Source: an uncultured Marinicella sp. (lineage in GTDB: Bacteria > Pseudomonadota > Gammaproteobacteria > Xanthomonadales > Marinicellaceae). Taken from it: DNA of 64,000 bases. Each line of letters starts with the position of its first letter. Positions within the stretch are counted from its first letter, which is position 1. The position numbers were made by a program, and so were the translations under genes. The notes beneath the pieces were generated by a model. The model was not told where the DNA came from and made no database searches. It saw nothing but the letters and a program-made list of their open reading frames with translations. Shown piece by piece: positions 43,486 to 51,516 of this stretch. The DNA is taken from positions 186,001 through 250,000 of the forward strand of contig CANNAM010000003.1 of NCBI GenBank assembly GCA_947502595.1, written 5' to 3'.

Positions 43486-43682
43486 ATTAGATTTAAACTG
43501 GCTTTCTGGCATTTATATATTGAGCTATTCATGGCTATAAATATAAACTGCAAAAATTTAGCCGCTGGCGAATAAAATGTTTGTTTACTCACAACAATCG
43601 ACTTAAGTTTGTTCATTAACATAGATTCAGCTCATAACAACAGCTATAATATCGCAGAATTATAAGCCAGGTATTACTCAAG

Positions 43683-43705
43683 ACATGCGTATGACTTATG
43701 CATGT
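43683..43705. promoter_or_regulatory. Imperfect palindrome in the Mrp operon leader
   Basis: ACATGCGTATGACTTATGCATGT has near-identical arms (ACATGC-x-TA and TA-x-GCATGT). It looks like a dimeric regulator binding site, but no regulator can be named. Confidence 0.35.
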
Positions 43706-43901
43706 TTTATTGATAAGGATGGGGACAGGAATCAACTTAAAGTACCAGTTAATTTTTGTGCAAGTAATTGACATCAACAGAGAAAAAATCTATGCATATG
43801 ACTGCTATCACTCAAAACTCAATCACACATAACTACCCAATGGGTGTATGTCAGTTTTGTTCACCTCAGCCGACCATTCAGCTTACTAATAAGCGGGGGT
43901 C

Positions 43902-44378
43902 ATGATGCGATTCACCATCAGTTTATTTATAACTCTGGCTTTGTTTTGGCTGATGAACTCAGGTCATTACACATCACTGCTGCTTATATTAGGTGCTATT
44001 TCAGTTGCACTTGTTATCTTTGTTTCACATCGCATGGGTTTAGTGGATGCTGAATCTCAACCCCTGCATTTAATGCTCAGACTACCAAGTTATTATGCTT
44101 GGTTATTTAAAGAAATTGTGCTTTCAAACATCAAGGTAGTTAAGCATATTTTGCTTGGCAACCAAAGCATCAATCCAGCCATCGTTACCATAAAAACCAA
44201 TGCCAAGACTGATTTGGCTAAAGTTATATTGGCCAACTCAATCACCTTGACTCCAGGAACTGTGGCTGTTGAGTTGGAAGGCGATCAAATCACAGTTCAT
44301 GCGCTGCTAGAAGAAGATTTAGAAGCCCTTTCGAATGGCGAAATGGATCGCCGCGTATGTCACTTGGAGAAATCATGA
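43902..44378 (+). CDS. mnhE: Mrp-type Na+/H+ antiporter subunit E
   Basis: Small membrane subunit of the Mrp/Mnh multi-subunit antiporter. The 158-residue protein has two or three N-terminal helices (FTISLFITLALFWLMNSGHY; LLLILGAISVALVIF) and a MrpE-type C-terminal domain with VTIKTNAKTDLAKVILANSITLTPGTVAVEL. The NSITLTPGT motif is characteristic of MrpE. It is first in the operon, where most bacterial mrp operons start with A. The stop overlaps mnhF as ATGA. Confidence 0.93.
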   Translation: MMRFTISLFITLALFWLMNSGHYTSLLLILGAISVALVIFVSHRMGLVDAESQPLHLMLRLPSYYAWLFKEIVLSNIKVVKHILLGNQSINPAIVTIKTNAKTDLAKVILANSITLTPGTVAVELEGDQITVHALLEEDLEALSNGEMDRRVCHLEKS

Positions 44379-44665
44379 TCAGTGTCACAATCATTGCTCT
44401 ATTCGTCGTTATGGTGTTATCAATCATCCGGTGCTTTGTAGGGCCGAGCTTGTATGATCGCATTCTTGCAGTCAACTTATTTGGCACCAAAACAGTGCTG
44501 CTGATTGCCTTATTGGGCTTTTATATGGGCAGACCAGATTTTCTTGATATAGCCTTGGTATATGCTCTGATTAATTTCATCAGTGTTATTGGCTTCTTGC
44601 GCTATTCAGACTCAATAGGATTTAACCAATCGAATGACAACCCATCAAATGAGGAGCATCGTTAA
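44375..44665 (+). CDS. mnhF: Mrp-type Na+/H+ antiporter subunit F
   Basis: Three-helix subunit of 96 residues. It shows RCFVGPSLYDRILAVNLFGTK and the last helix LVYALINFISVIGFLRY, typical of MrpF. I use ATG 44375, which overlaps the mnhE stop as ATGA and has TTGGAG 6 bases upstream. An upstream ATG at 44357 would overlap mnhE by 22 bases and has no good site. mnhG begins at the last base of the stop codon. Confidence 0.93.
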   Translation: MISVTIIALFVVMVLSIIRCFVGPSLYDRILAVNLFGTKTVLLIALLGFYMGRPDFLDIALVYALINFISVIGFLRYSDSIGFNQSNDNPSNEEHR

Positions 44666-45006
44666 TGGAACAGTTCATAGAATTATTAAGTGGTATCAGC
44701 CTACTTATTGGCAGCTTGTTGTGCATAGCTGGTGGCATAGGCTTGTTGAGATTTCCTGACTTTTATACCCGAATGCATGCGGCAGGTGTCACGGACACCT
44801 TGGCCACTACCATGATTATCATCGGTTTGGTGTTGCTGAATCCGGGTGCGTTGGTGGTCATGAAACTTATCACCATTTTACTGTTGATTTTGTTGACCAG
44901 CCCAACTGCGGGTCATGCTTTGGCCAAAGCAGCATATCGCAGCGGCCTAAAACCATTCATTAAAAACCATAAAAACCACCAGGAGTCAAAATCATCGAAG
45001 CGTTAA
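44665..45006 (+). CDS. mnhG: Mrp-type Na+/H+ antiporter subunit G
   Basis: Three-helix subunit of 113 residues. Hallmarks are SLLCIAGGIGLLRFPDFYTRMHAAGVTDT and a hydrophobic second half. The RFPDFYTRMHAAG motif identifies MrpG. The start overlaps the mnhF stop (TAATG). The stop codon lies within the beginning of the next gene if that gene starts at ATC 44991. Confidence 0.94.
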   Translation: MEQFIELLSGISLLIGSLLCIAGGIGLLRFPDFYTRMHAAGVTDTLATTMIIIGLVLLNPGALVVMKLITILLLILLTSPTAGHALAKAAYRSGLKPFIKNHKNHQESKSSKR

Positions 45007-46001
45007 TTGATATAGTTTTGCTCATCTTGATGGTGAGCGTGGCCGTGGCTATAGTCTGGATGAAAGACCTCATAGCTGTTGTGATGTTACTGGGAATATA
45101 TGGACTGTTGACAGCCAGTTTTTTTGTGGCAATGGATGCTGTTGATGTTGCATTCACCGAAGCCTCCGTTGGTGCCGGCATTTCCACCTTGTTACTGTTG
45201 GTGGCAATCGCCAAAACCAAGCGCGCTGAACATCCAGTCCGCCACAAGCCCATGTTGGCTTTGTTGGTGGTGGTAGTGACTGGCGGACTGCTCATATACG
45301 GTACTTTCGACATGCCAATTTTCGGTATCGCGGAAGCACCTGCCCATACCCATGTTGCTCAACGTTACATTGAAGACTCCTATGCTGAAGTAGGTATCCC
45401 GAACATCGTAACATCCGTCCTTGCCAGTTACAGGGGCTTCGATACTTTTGGTGAAGTGGTGGTTATTTTTACTGCCGGCATTGGTGTCCTTGGCCTGTTA
45501 ACAGTATCAGGTGGTACTGGCAGAAGAAACCAAGAAATTACTACCAAAAAAATGCACGAACAACATAAGGTGCTGCGAATTGTGGCTAAAATACTGATAC
45601 CTTTCATGTTGTTGTTTGCATTGTATGTGCAGTTTCATGGTGACTACGGCCCTGGAGGCGGATTCCAAGCAGGTGTGATTTTTGCTGCTGGCATTATTCT
45701 CTACGCCATGCTGTTTGGTATGAACACCGCCCGCCGAGTAATCAATCAAACCTTGATTCAATTGATCGCCGCACTGGGTGTACTGCTGTATGGTGCGGTA
45801 GGTATGTTGTCATTCGTAAATGGCGGCACATTTCTTGACTACAGTGTATTGCTGACTGACCCCATAGCCGGCCAACATCTGGGCATAATCCTCATTGAAC
45901 TGGGTGTCGGCCTTACTGTTACAGCTGTCATCACTATTATATTTTTCAGTTTTGCTGGACGTGAAGAAATTCAAGACTACAGGAATGACACAGGAGCATG
46001 A
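44991..46001 (+). CDS. MrpA C-terminal (DUF4040) domain fused to MrpB
   Basis: Two modules in one protein of about 336 residues. The N-terminal part (about 1-90) is the DUF4040/MbhD-like domain normally at the end of MrpA, with DLIAVVMLLGIYGLLTASFF and DVAFTEASVGAGISTLLLL. An MbhE-like linker follows (to about 180). The C-terminal part is MrpB (LIPFMLLFALYVQFHGDYGPGGGFQAG). The best-supported start is the ATC at 44991: AGGAG lies 5 bases upstream, and the resulting N-terminus (IIEALIDIVLLI) matches family starts. The next conventional start is TTG 45018. It replaces separate mrpA and mrpB genes. Confidence 0.88.
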   Translation: MIEALIDIVLLILMVSVAVAIVWMKDLIAVVMLLGIYGLLTASFFVAMDAVDVAFTEASVGAGISTLLLLVAIAKTKRAEHPVRHKPMLALLVVVVTGGLLIYGTFDMPIFGIAEAPAHTHVAQRYIEDSYAEVGIPNIVTSVLASYRGFDTFGEVVVIFTAGIGVLGLLTVSGGTGRRNQEITTKKMHEQHKVLRIVAKILIPFMLLFALYVQFHGDYGPGGGFQAGVIFAAGIILYAMLFGMNTARRVINQTLIQLIAALGVLLYGAVGMLSFVNGGTFLDYSVLLTDPIAGQHLGIILIELGVGLTVTAVITIIFFSFAGREEIQDYRNDTGA

Positions 46002-46002
46002 T

Positions 46003-46353
46003 ATGTTAATTGGACATTATAATTATTGGGTGGTGGTGGCATTGATGATGCTTGGCTTTTTTATCATCATAGCCCATGGCAACTTGATTAAAAAAATCAT
46101 TGGTTTAACCATTTTTCAAACCTCAGTATTTATTTTTTATATCAGTATCGCTAAATTAGATGGTGGCAGTGCACCCATACTTGCGGAGGGCGTTTCTGAC
46201 TACTCCAATCCATTGCCGCATGTACTCATACTGACTGCCATCGTAGTTGGCATAGCCACTACAGCCTTGGGCCTCGCCATAACTGTACGCATCAATGAAG
46301 CGTATGGAAGCATAGAGGAAGAATTCATTCAAAAACAAGACAATCAAACGTGA
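46003..46353 (+). CDS. mnhC: Mrp-type Na+/H+ antiporter subunit C (NuoK-like)
   Basis: NuoK-like three-helix subunit of 116 residues. Motifs are LMMLGFFIIIAHGNLIKKIIGLTIFQTSVFIFYIS and NPLPHVLILTAIVVGIATTALGLAI. ATG 46003 is used because AGGAG precedes it and the NuoK-type start follows. An upstream open frame would overlap the previous gene by over 100 bases. Its stop overlaps the next gene as GTGA. Confidence 0.93.
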   Translation: MLIGHYNYWVVVALMMLGFFIIIAHGNLIKKIIGLTIFQTSVFIFYISIAKLDGGSAPILAEGVSDYSNPLPHVLILTAIVVGIATTALGLAITVRINEAYGSIEEEFIQKQDNQT

Positions 46354-47828
46354 TAATACATTTACCGATTTTACAAGTCATCGTACCGCTTATGGCGGCT
46401 CCTTTGTGCTTGTTCCTGAAGCGACCTAAACTGGTGTGGCTGTTTACTTGCATCGTAACCGCCTTAACCTTTCTGATTAGTGTCTTATTGTTACAGCAAG
46501 TCATCACCCACGGCACTTTGGTGTATGAGCTGGGGGGCTGGGCTGCACCTTGGGGTATAGAGTATCGAATTGATCAACTCAATGCCTTTATATTGTGCAT
46601 CATTTCAGGCATCAGTGCGGTGGTGGCAATGGCTGCACACACCAGTCTACAAAAAGAACTGAGTAAAGATCGGCACATTTATTTTTACATGTTGTACCTG
46701 TTGTCGTTAACCGGGATGCTGGGTATCGTTGCCACTGGTGATGCTTTCAATGTGTTTGTATTTTTAGAGATTTCGTCATTGTCAGCCTATGCATTGATAG
46801 CCATGGGTAACGACAGACGTGCCTTGTGGGCCTCCTATAAATACTTGATAATGGGTACTGTTGGCGCCACGTTTATTTTAATAGGCATTGGCTTGATGTA
46901 CCAAATGACTGGCACATTAAATATGCATGACCTTGCGCAGCGCTTGCCCGAGGTTTCACAAACAAGAACCGTGTTTGTGTCTTTTGCTTTTATTGTGGTT
47001 GGCGTTTGTCTGAAACTGGCCCTGTTTCCACTGCATTTATGGCTGCCTAACGCCTATGCCTATGCACCTTCTATAGTTACCGCCATGTTTGCAGCAACCG
47101 CAACAAAAGTGGCTGTTTACTTACTCATTAGATTTACATTTACCATCTATGGGCTGTCATTTTCATTCACCACATTACCATTGAACATATTGTTTTTGGT
47201 GTTGGGTCTTACGGGTGTTTTTGTCGCCTCTGTTGCTGCCATCTATAAAAACAATGTGAAGCATATTTTTGCCTATTCCAGTGTGGCTCAAGTTGGCTAT
47301 ATGATAGTTGGCCTCAGTGTTGGTACTGCTGCAGGTTTAACCGCAACTTTGGTCCATATTTTCAATCATGCCTTGATGAAAGGTGCTTTGTTTTTAGCCT
47401 TGGCAGGGGTGATGTACCGCCTTGGTAATGTTCAATTAAGTGGCTTTCAAGGTTTGGGCCGACAAATGCCTTTAACCATGGCTGCAATCGTGGTTGGCGG
47501 CCTGAGTTTAATCGGGGTGCCTCTTACAGTTGGTTTCATCAGTAAATGGTACTTGGTATTGGCTGTGATTGAGAATGGTTGGTGGCCCGTTGCAGTGCTT
47601 ATTTTACTGGGCTCATTGTTGGCCATTGTATACCTATGGAGGATTATTGAAATGGCCTACTTTAAGCCAGCAAATGAACATTCTGAAACCGTTAAGGAAG
47701 CACCGTTTTCAATCTTGATTCCGGTCTGGATACTGGTAATTGCCAACATATATTTTGGAATTGATACTCGCATCAGTGTAGGCATAGCACAATCTGCTGC
47801 TCAAAGCTTATTTGGAATCACGCCATGA
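46350..47828 (+). CDS. mnhD: Mrp-type antiporter subunit D, first copy
   Basis: NuoM/N-like proton-translocating subunit of 492 residues with about 14 helices. Conserved ionisable residues are in FNVFVFLEISSLSAYALIAMG (Glu), KLALFPLHLWLPNAYAYAP and ATATKVAVYLLIRF (Lys). The GTG start overlaps mnhC, and its stop overlaps the next gene as ATGA. It is one of three antiporter-like subunits in this operon. Confidence 0.93.
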   Translation: MIIHLPILQVIVPLMAAPLCLFLKRPKLVWLFTCIVTALTFLISVLLLQQVITHGTLVYELGGWAAPWGIEYRIDQLNAFILCIISGISAVVAMAAHTSLQKELSKDRHIYFYMLYLLSLTGMLGIVATGDAFNVFVFLEISSLSAYALIAMGNDRRALWASYKYLIMGTVGATFILIGIGLMYQMTGTLNMHDLAQRLPEVSQTRTVFVSFAFIVVGVCLKLALFPLHLWLPNAYAYAPSIVTAMFAATATKVAVYLLIRFTFTIYGLSFSFTTLPLNILFLVLGLTGVFVASVAAIYKNNVKHIFAYSSVAQVGYMIVGLSVGTAAGLTATLVHIFNHALMKGALFLALAGVMYRLGNVQLSGFQGLGRQMPLTMAAIVVGGLSLIGVPLTVGFISKWYLVLAVIENGWWPVAVLILLGSLLAIVYLWRIIEMAYFKPANEHSETVKEAPFSILIPVWILVIANIYFGIDTRISVGIAQSAAQSLFGITP

Positions 47829-49315
47829 ATATACCTTTAGAAGTCATGCTACAACTGACCATTGGTTTACCCTTGTTTGCAGTGGCAGCAATAGTTGCAA
47901 GCGGCCAGAAGCCCAATCTTCGAGAAGCCGTTACCATCGGTACCAGTTTGGTATTGTTGTATTTTGTGGTCAGCCTGTATCACGGCCTGACCCAAGGTGA
48001 AACAATCAATGTACATTGGTTTGATATCATCCCTGGCTTGGGTTTGAATTTTAAAATTGAACCATTGGGCATGTTGTTTGCACTGGTTGCCAGCTTCCTG
48101 TGGTTGATTACCACCATCTATGCGATTGGCTACATGCGTGGCAATAACGAGAAAAACCAAACTCGGTTCTTCAGCTTTTTTGCTATCGCCATCAGTGGTG
48201 TCATGGGCGTGGCCTTTGCGGCTGACCTATTCACTTTGTTTATATTTTATGAAGTGCTGACCTTGTCTACATACCCTTTGGTCACCCACGCGGGTACTGA
48301 AAGGGCCAAATCCGGTGGCCGTGTTTATTTGGGTATATTACTCAGCACCTCTATTGTATTTTTTCTGTTGGCAATCATCTTAACCTGGTTCACAGCTGGA
48401 ACTTTAGATTTTAAAGCTGGCGGTGTATTTGACTCTGAAGTTGATACCACGCTGGCCAGCGTGATACTGATATTGTTTGTTTTTGGTATCGGTAAAGCCG
48501 CCATCATGCCTTTCCACCGCTGGCTGCCAGCAGCCATGGTTGCACCCACACCAGTGAGCGCACTGTTACATGCAGTTGCTGTGGTTAAAGCCGGGGTTTT
48601 TACTGTTCTTAAAGTATGTGTTCTGATCTTTGGACTTGACCTCTTAGCAATACTTCCAGGCACCCAGTTTTTACTTTATTTGGCTGGTTTTTCAGTCCTC
48701 ATGGCCTCATTAATTGCGCTGCGCCAAGATAATTTAAAAGCACGATTGGCCTACTCTACTGTGAGTCAACTGGGTTACATAACCATTGGCGCCTTGTTGG
48801 CAACTTCAGCAGGTGTTATAGGCGGTTCGATGCACATAGCCATGCATGCTTTTGGCAAAATCACTTTATTTTTCTGTGCTGGAGCGATTCTGGTGGCAGC
48901 AGGCAAATCGAAAATCAGTGAAATGCATGGTATCGGTTGGCAAATGCCAATTACCATGACTGCTTTTTTTATTGCCAGTTTAAGTATCATTGGGGTACCA
49001 CCAGCTGGCGGCACATGGAGCAAATGGTTCTTGGTGATGGGCACCATGGAAGCAGGACAATGGATTCTGATGGCAGTACTGATGATCAGCTCTTTGTTGA
49101 ACATTGCCTATCTATTACCAATTCCTTGCCGCGCTTTCCTGCCAAAGCATAAGCCAGTCAATGAAAATTTCACAATGAAAGAAGCACCACTGCCTTCATT
49201 AATCGCTTTGTCTATTACAGCAATTGCCTGTGTGACCTTGTTTATTTACCCCCAGCCACTCTACGAATTAGCTGAAGCTATATTAAAAACCACAGAGACA
49301 TTTTATGGAAAATAA
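47825..49315 (+). CDS. Mrp-type antiporter subunit D, second copy
   Basis: Another NuoM/N-like subunit of 496 residues. Motifs are LFTLFIFYEVLTLSTYPLVTH (Glu), GKAAIMPFHRWLPAAMVAPTPVSALLHAVAVVKAG, and YSTVSQLGYI. It has its own conserved Lys and Glu and is not a recent duplicate of the first copy by eye. It overlaps the previous gene by 4 bases and the next small gene by 11 bases. Confidence 0.9.
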   Translation: MNIPLEVMLQLTIGLPLFAVAAIVASGQKPNLREAVTIGTSLVLLYFVVSLYHGLTQGETINVHWFDIIPGLGLNFKIEPLGMLFALVASFLWLITTIYAIGYMRGNNEKNQTRFFSFFAIAISGVMGVAFAADLFTLFIFYEVLTLSTYPLVTHAGTERAKSGGRVYLGILLSTSIVFFLLAIILTWFTAGTLDFKAGGVFDSEVDTTLASVILILFVFGIGKAAIMPFHRWLPAAMVAPTPVSALLHAVAVVKAGVFTVLKVCVLIFGLDLLAILPGTQFLLYLAGFSVLMASLIALRQDNLKARLAYSTVSQLGYITIGALLATSAGVIGGSMHIAMHAFGKITLFFCAGAILVAAGKSKISEMHGIGWQMPITMTAFFIASLSIIGVPPAGGTWSKWFLVMGTMEAGQWILMAVLMISSLLNIAYLLPIPCRAFLPKHKPVNENFTMKEAPLPSLIALSITAIACVTLFIYPQPLYELAEAILKTTETFYGK

Positions 49316-49607
49316 AAAACAACACATCTTTGATAACCCCAAAAATGTCAAACGCCTCATGTCTGTTTTTTACATACTTTGTGTGTTGCTGTTTGTTTTA
49401 GATTTTGTGATCAACCGCCATGTTTATCACAATTGGGAAAACCTATGGGGCTTTTATCCTATTTATGGATTCGTTGGTTGTGTCGTTTTGGTATTTGTTG
49501 CCAGCTGGATGCGAACATTTCTGATGCGTCCTGAAGACTATTATGAAAAACTCGAACAAAATAATAACAACAGCGTAACAACAGGTGATGATAATGTGGA
49601 TGCTTGA
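49305..49607 (+). CDS. Small two-helix membrane protein within the Mrp operon
   Basis: A 100-residue protein with two predicted helices (about 19-36, LMSVFYILCVLLFVLDFV; about 53-72, YGFVGCVVLVFVASWM) and a polar tail rich in Asn and Asp. I do not recognise a named subunit. Its overlaps with both neighbours (11 and 14 bases) show it is co-translated with the second and third D-type subunits, so a structural role in the same complex is likely. Confidence 0.8.
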   Translation: MENKKQHIFDNPKNVKRLMSVFYILCVLLFVLDFVINRHVYHNWENLWGFYPIYGFVGCVVLVFVASWMRTFLMRPEDYYEKLEQNNNNSVTTGDDNVDA

Positions 49608-51294
49608 AATACCTCCATTTGTACCATTTTTTATTGGTGCAGTTTTAGCTGCAGTGACGCGTGGGCCTTTGCGCAATATGGTCATGATTGCAATCCCTGT
49701 ACTCAGTGCAATTCATCTGTGGATGGTGCCTGACGGCAACCACATACAATTTGCTTTCTTGGGTTATGAATTGATACCCTATCGCGTAGACAAATTGAGT
49801 TTGATGTTTGGTTATGTGTTTCATATTGCCGCCTTCATTGCCATCATTTATGCTTTACATGTAAAAGACACAGTACAACAAGTGGCTGGTTTGATGTATG
49901 CAGGCAGCGGCTTAGGTGCTGTTTTTGCCGGTGACCTGCTGACTCTGTTTGTTTTCTGGGAACTGCTGGCCTTCACATCTGTATTCCTTATTTGGGCGCG
50001 CAAAAGCTCGCGTTCCTATCAAGCAGGCATGCGCTACCTGATCATTCAAGTATTATCTGGAGTCATTTTGTTGGCTGGCGCACTGTTTTATGCTGCTGAA
50101 CATGGCACCCTGGTATTTGAGTTCATCGGTCTAGAGGGTATTGCTGGTTGGCTTATATTCATTGCCTTTGGCATCAAATGTGCATTTCCTTTTGCTCATA
50201 ACTGGTTGACCGACGCCTACCCTGAAGCCACTGTTACTGGTACTGTATTCCTCAGTGCTTTTACCACCAAAGTAGCCGTTTATACCTTGGCACGCGGTTA
50301 CCCTGGTACTGAACTGTTAATCTATATTGGTGCAGCCATGACCTGCTTTCCAATTTTCTTTGCTGTAATCGAAAATGATTTACGCAGGGTATTGGCCTAC
50401 AGCCTCATTAACCAAGTAGGCTTTATGGTCGTTGGTGTAGGAATAGGTACTGCACTGGCCATCAACGGTGCAGTTTCACATGCGTTCAATGACGTCATAT
50501 TCAAAGGTTTGTTATTCATGAGTATGGGTGCGGTGTTGCACATGACTGGTCGAATCAATGGTTCAGACTTGGGTGGTTTATACAAGACCATGCCTAAAAC
50601 CACGGTTTTATGTATAGTTGGTGCAGCATCTATTTCTGCATTCCCTCTATTCAGTGGCTTCGTCAGTAAATCAATGGTGATGACCGCTGCTTTGGAAAAT
50701 GGTCATGACTGGGTGTGGTTGATGCTGTTATTTGCCTCGGCAGGCGTTTTTCATCACGCTGGCATAAAAATTCCATACTTTGCCTTCTTCGCTCATGATT
50801 CCGGAATTCGAGCCAGTGATCCACCGACCAACATGCTGGTAGCAATGTCAGTTGCAGCAGCCTTGTGTGTGGGTATTGGGGTTTATCCTGCAGCACTGTA
50901 TTCATTATTACCTTATGACACCGGCTACAATCCATATGATGCCACTCATGTCTTGGCACAAACTCAATTATTATTCTTCTCTGCACTGGCTTTTGTGTGG
51001 CTAAACTTGAGGGGCCTATACCCACCAGAGTTGCCATCAACCAACTTAGATGTCGAATGGACCTATCGCCGCTTATTCCCAGCAATTTGGCAAAGAACAG
51101 TAGGCATTGCCACCAGAATATATCAATTCATGGGTGATACATTCAAACAAACACTTGGAGTTGGATTAGATTATTTTGCACGAAAAAACAATCGTTTAAG
51201 CGGTTTGTTATCTCGCAACCACCCTGCTGGCAGCATGGTACTATGGGTGGTTGTTATTCTCGCCTCCTACCTATTGCTTTCATTCATTAAGTAG
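49594..51294 (+). CDS. Mrp-type antiporter subunit D, third copy
   Basis: Third antiporter-like subunit of about 566 residues. Motifs are LLTLFVFWELLAFTSVFLIWARK (Glu), FGIKCAFPFAHNWLTDAYPEATVTGTVFLSAFTTKVAVYTL (two Lys; read as several shorter blocks), and YSLINQVGFMVVGVG. A C-terminal hydrophilic region and final helix extend it beyond the other two copies. I prefer ATG 49594, with AGGTGA 5 bases before it; GTG 49585 and ATG 49588 are in frame too. The operon ends here with a strong terminator. Confidence 0.9.
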   Translation: MWMLEIPPFVPFFIGAVLAAVTRGPLRNMVMIAIPVLSAIHLWMVPDGNHIQFAFLGYELIPYRVDKLSLMFGYVFHIAAFIAIIYALHVKDTVQQVAGLMYAGSGLGAVFAGDLLTLFVFWELLAFTSVFLIWARKSSRSYQAGMRYLIIQVLSGVILLAGALFYAAEHGTLVFEFIGLEGIAGWLIFIAFGIKCAFPFAHNWLTDAYPEATVTGTVFLSAFTTKVAVYTLARGYPGTELLIYIGAAMTCFPIFFAVIENDLRRVLAYSLINQVGFMVVGVGIGTALAINGAVSHAFNDVIFKGLLFMSMGAVLHMTGRINGSDLGGLYKTMPKTTVLCIVGAASISAFPLFSGFVSKSMVMTAALENGHDWVWLMLLFASAGVFHHAGIKIPYFAFFAHDSGIRASDPPTNMLVAMSVAAALCVGIGVYPAALYSLLPYDTGYNPYDATHVLAQTQLLFFSALAFVWLNLRGLYPPELPSTNLDVEWTYRRLFPAIWQRTVGIATRIYQFMGDTFKQTLGVGLDYFARKNNRLSGLLSRNHPAGSMVLWVVVILASYLLLSFIK

Positions 51295-51321
51295 CTACTC
51301 AAGCAAGTGATTTAAAAGACC

Positions 51322-51350
51322 CATAGGGCGGATATCCGCCCTATGTTTTA
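51322..51350 (+). terminator. Terminator of the Mrp-type operon
   Basis: CATAGGGCGGATATCCGCCCTATG (24 bases) is a perfect palindrome followed by TTTTA. The GC-rich stem of up to 12 bp makes this a strong intrinsic terminator. Confidence 0.88.
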
Positions 51351-51516
51351 TCCAGGCTCATCTTTAAATTATCTAGCATTTTTATAACTAGATTGACTGA
51401 AATTCCAAATGCCAATTACAGCATAAAACATCAAATGCCTTAATTTATACAGTATATTCCTAAGCAAACAGCCTTTCTTATCAAATCTAAGATGTTCAAA
51501 TGACGTATACTTTGCT

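Larger units (their letters stand above)
43414..43901. other. Intergenic region and long leader before the Mrp-type operon
   Basis: This 488-base gap between divergent genes contains a hairpin (43463-43485), a TATAAT (43645-43650), and a 23-base imperfect palindrome (43683-43705). The leader to mnhE would be about 240 bases if transcription starts near 43657. No known riboswitch or coding frame was recognised. Confidence 0.4.

Noticed and set aside
43431-43622. 63-codon minus-strand frame upstream of the FG-GAP-like gene
   Set aside because: It covers the intergenic hairpin, has no ribosome-binding site and gives a low-complexity peptide.
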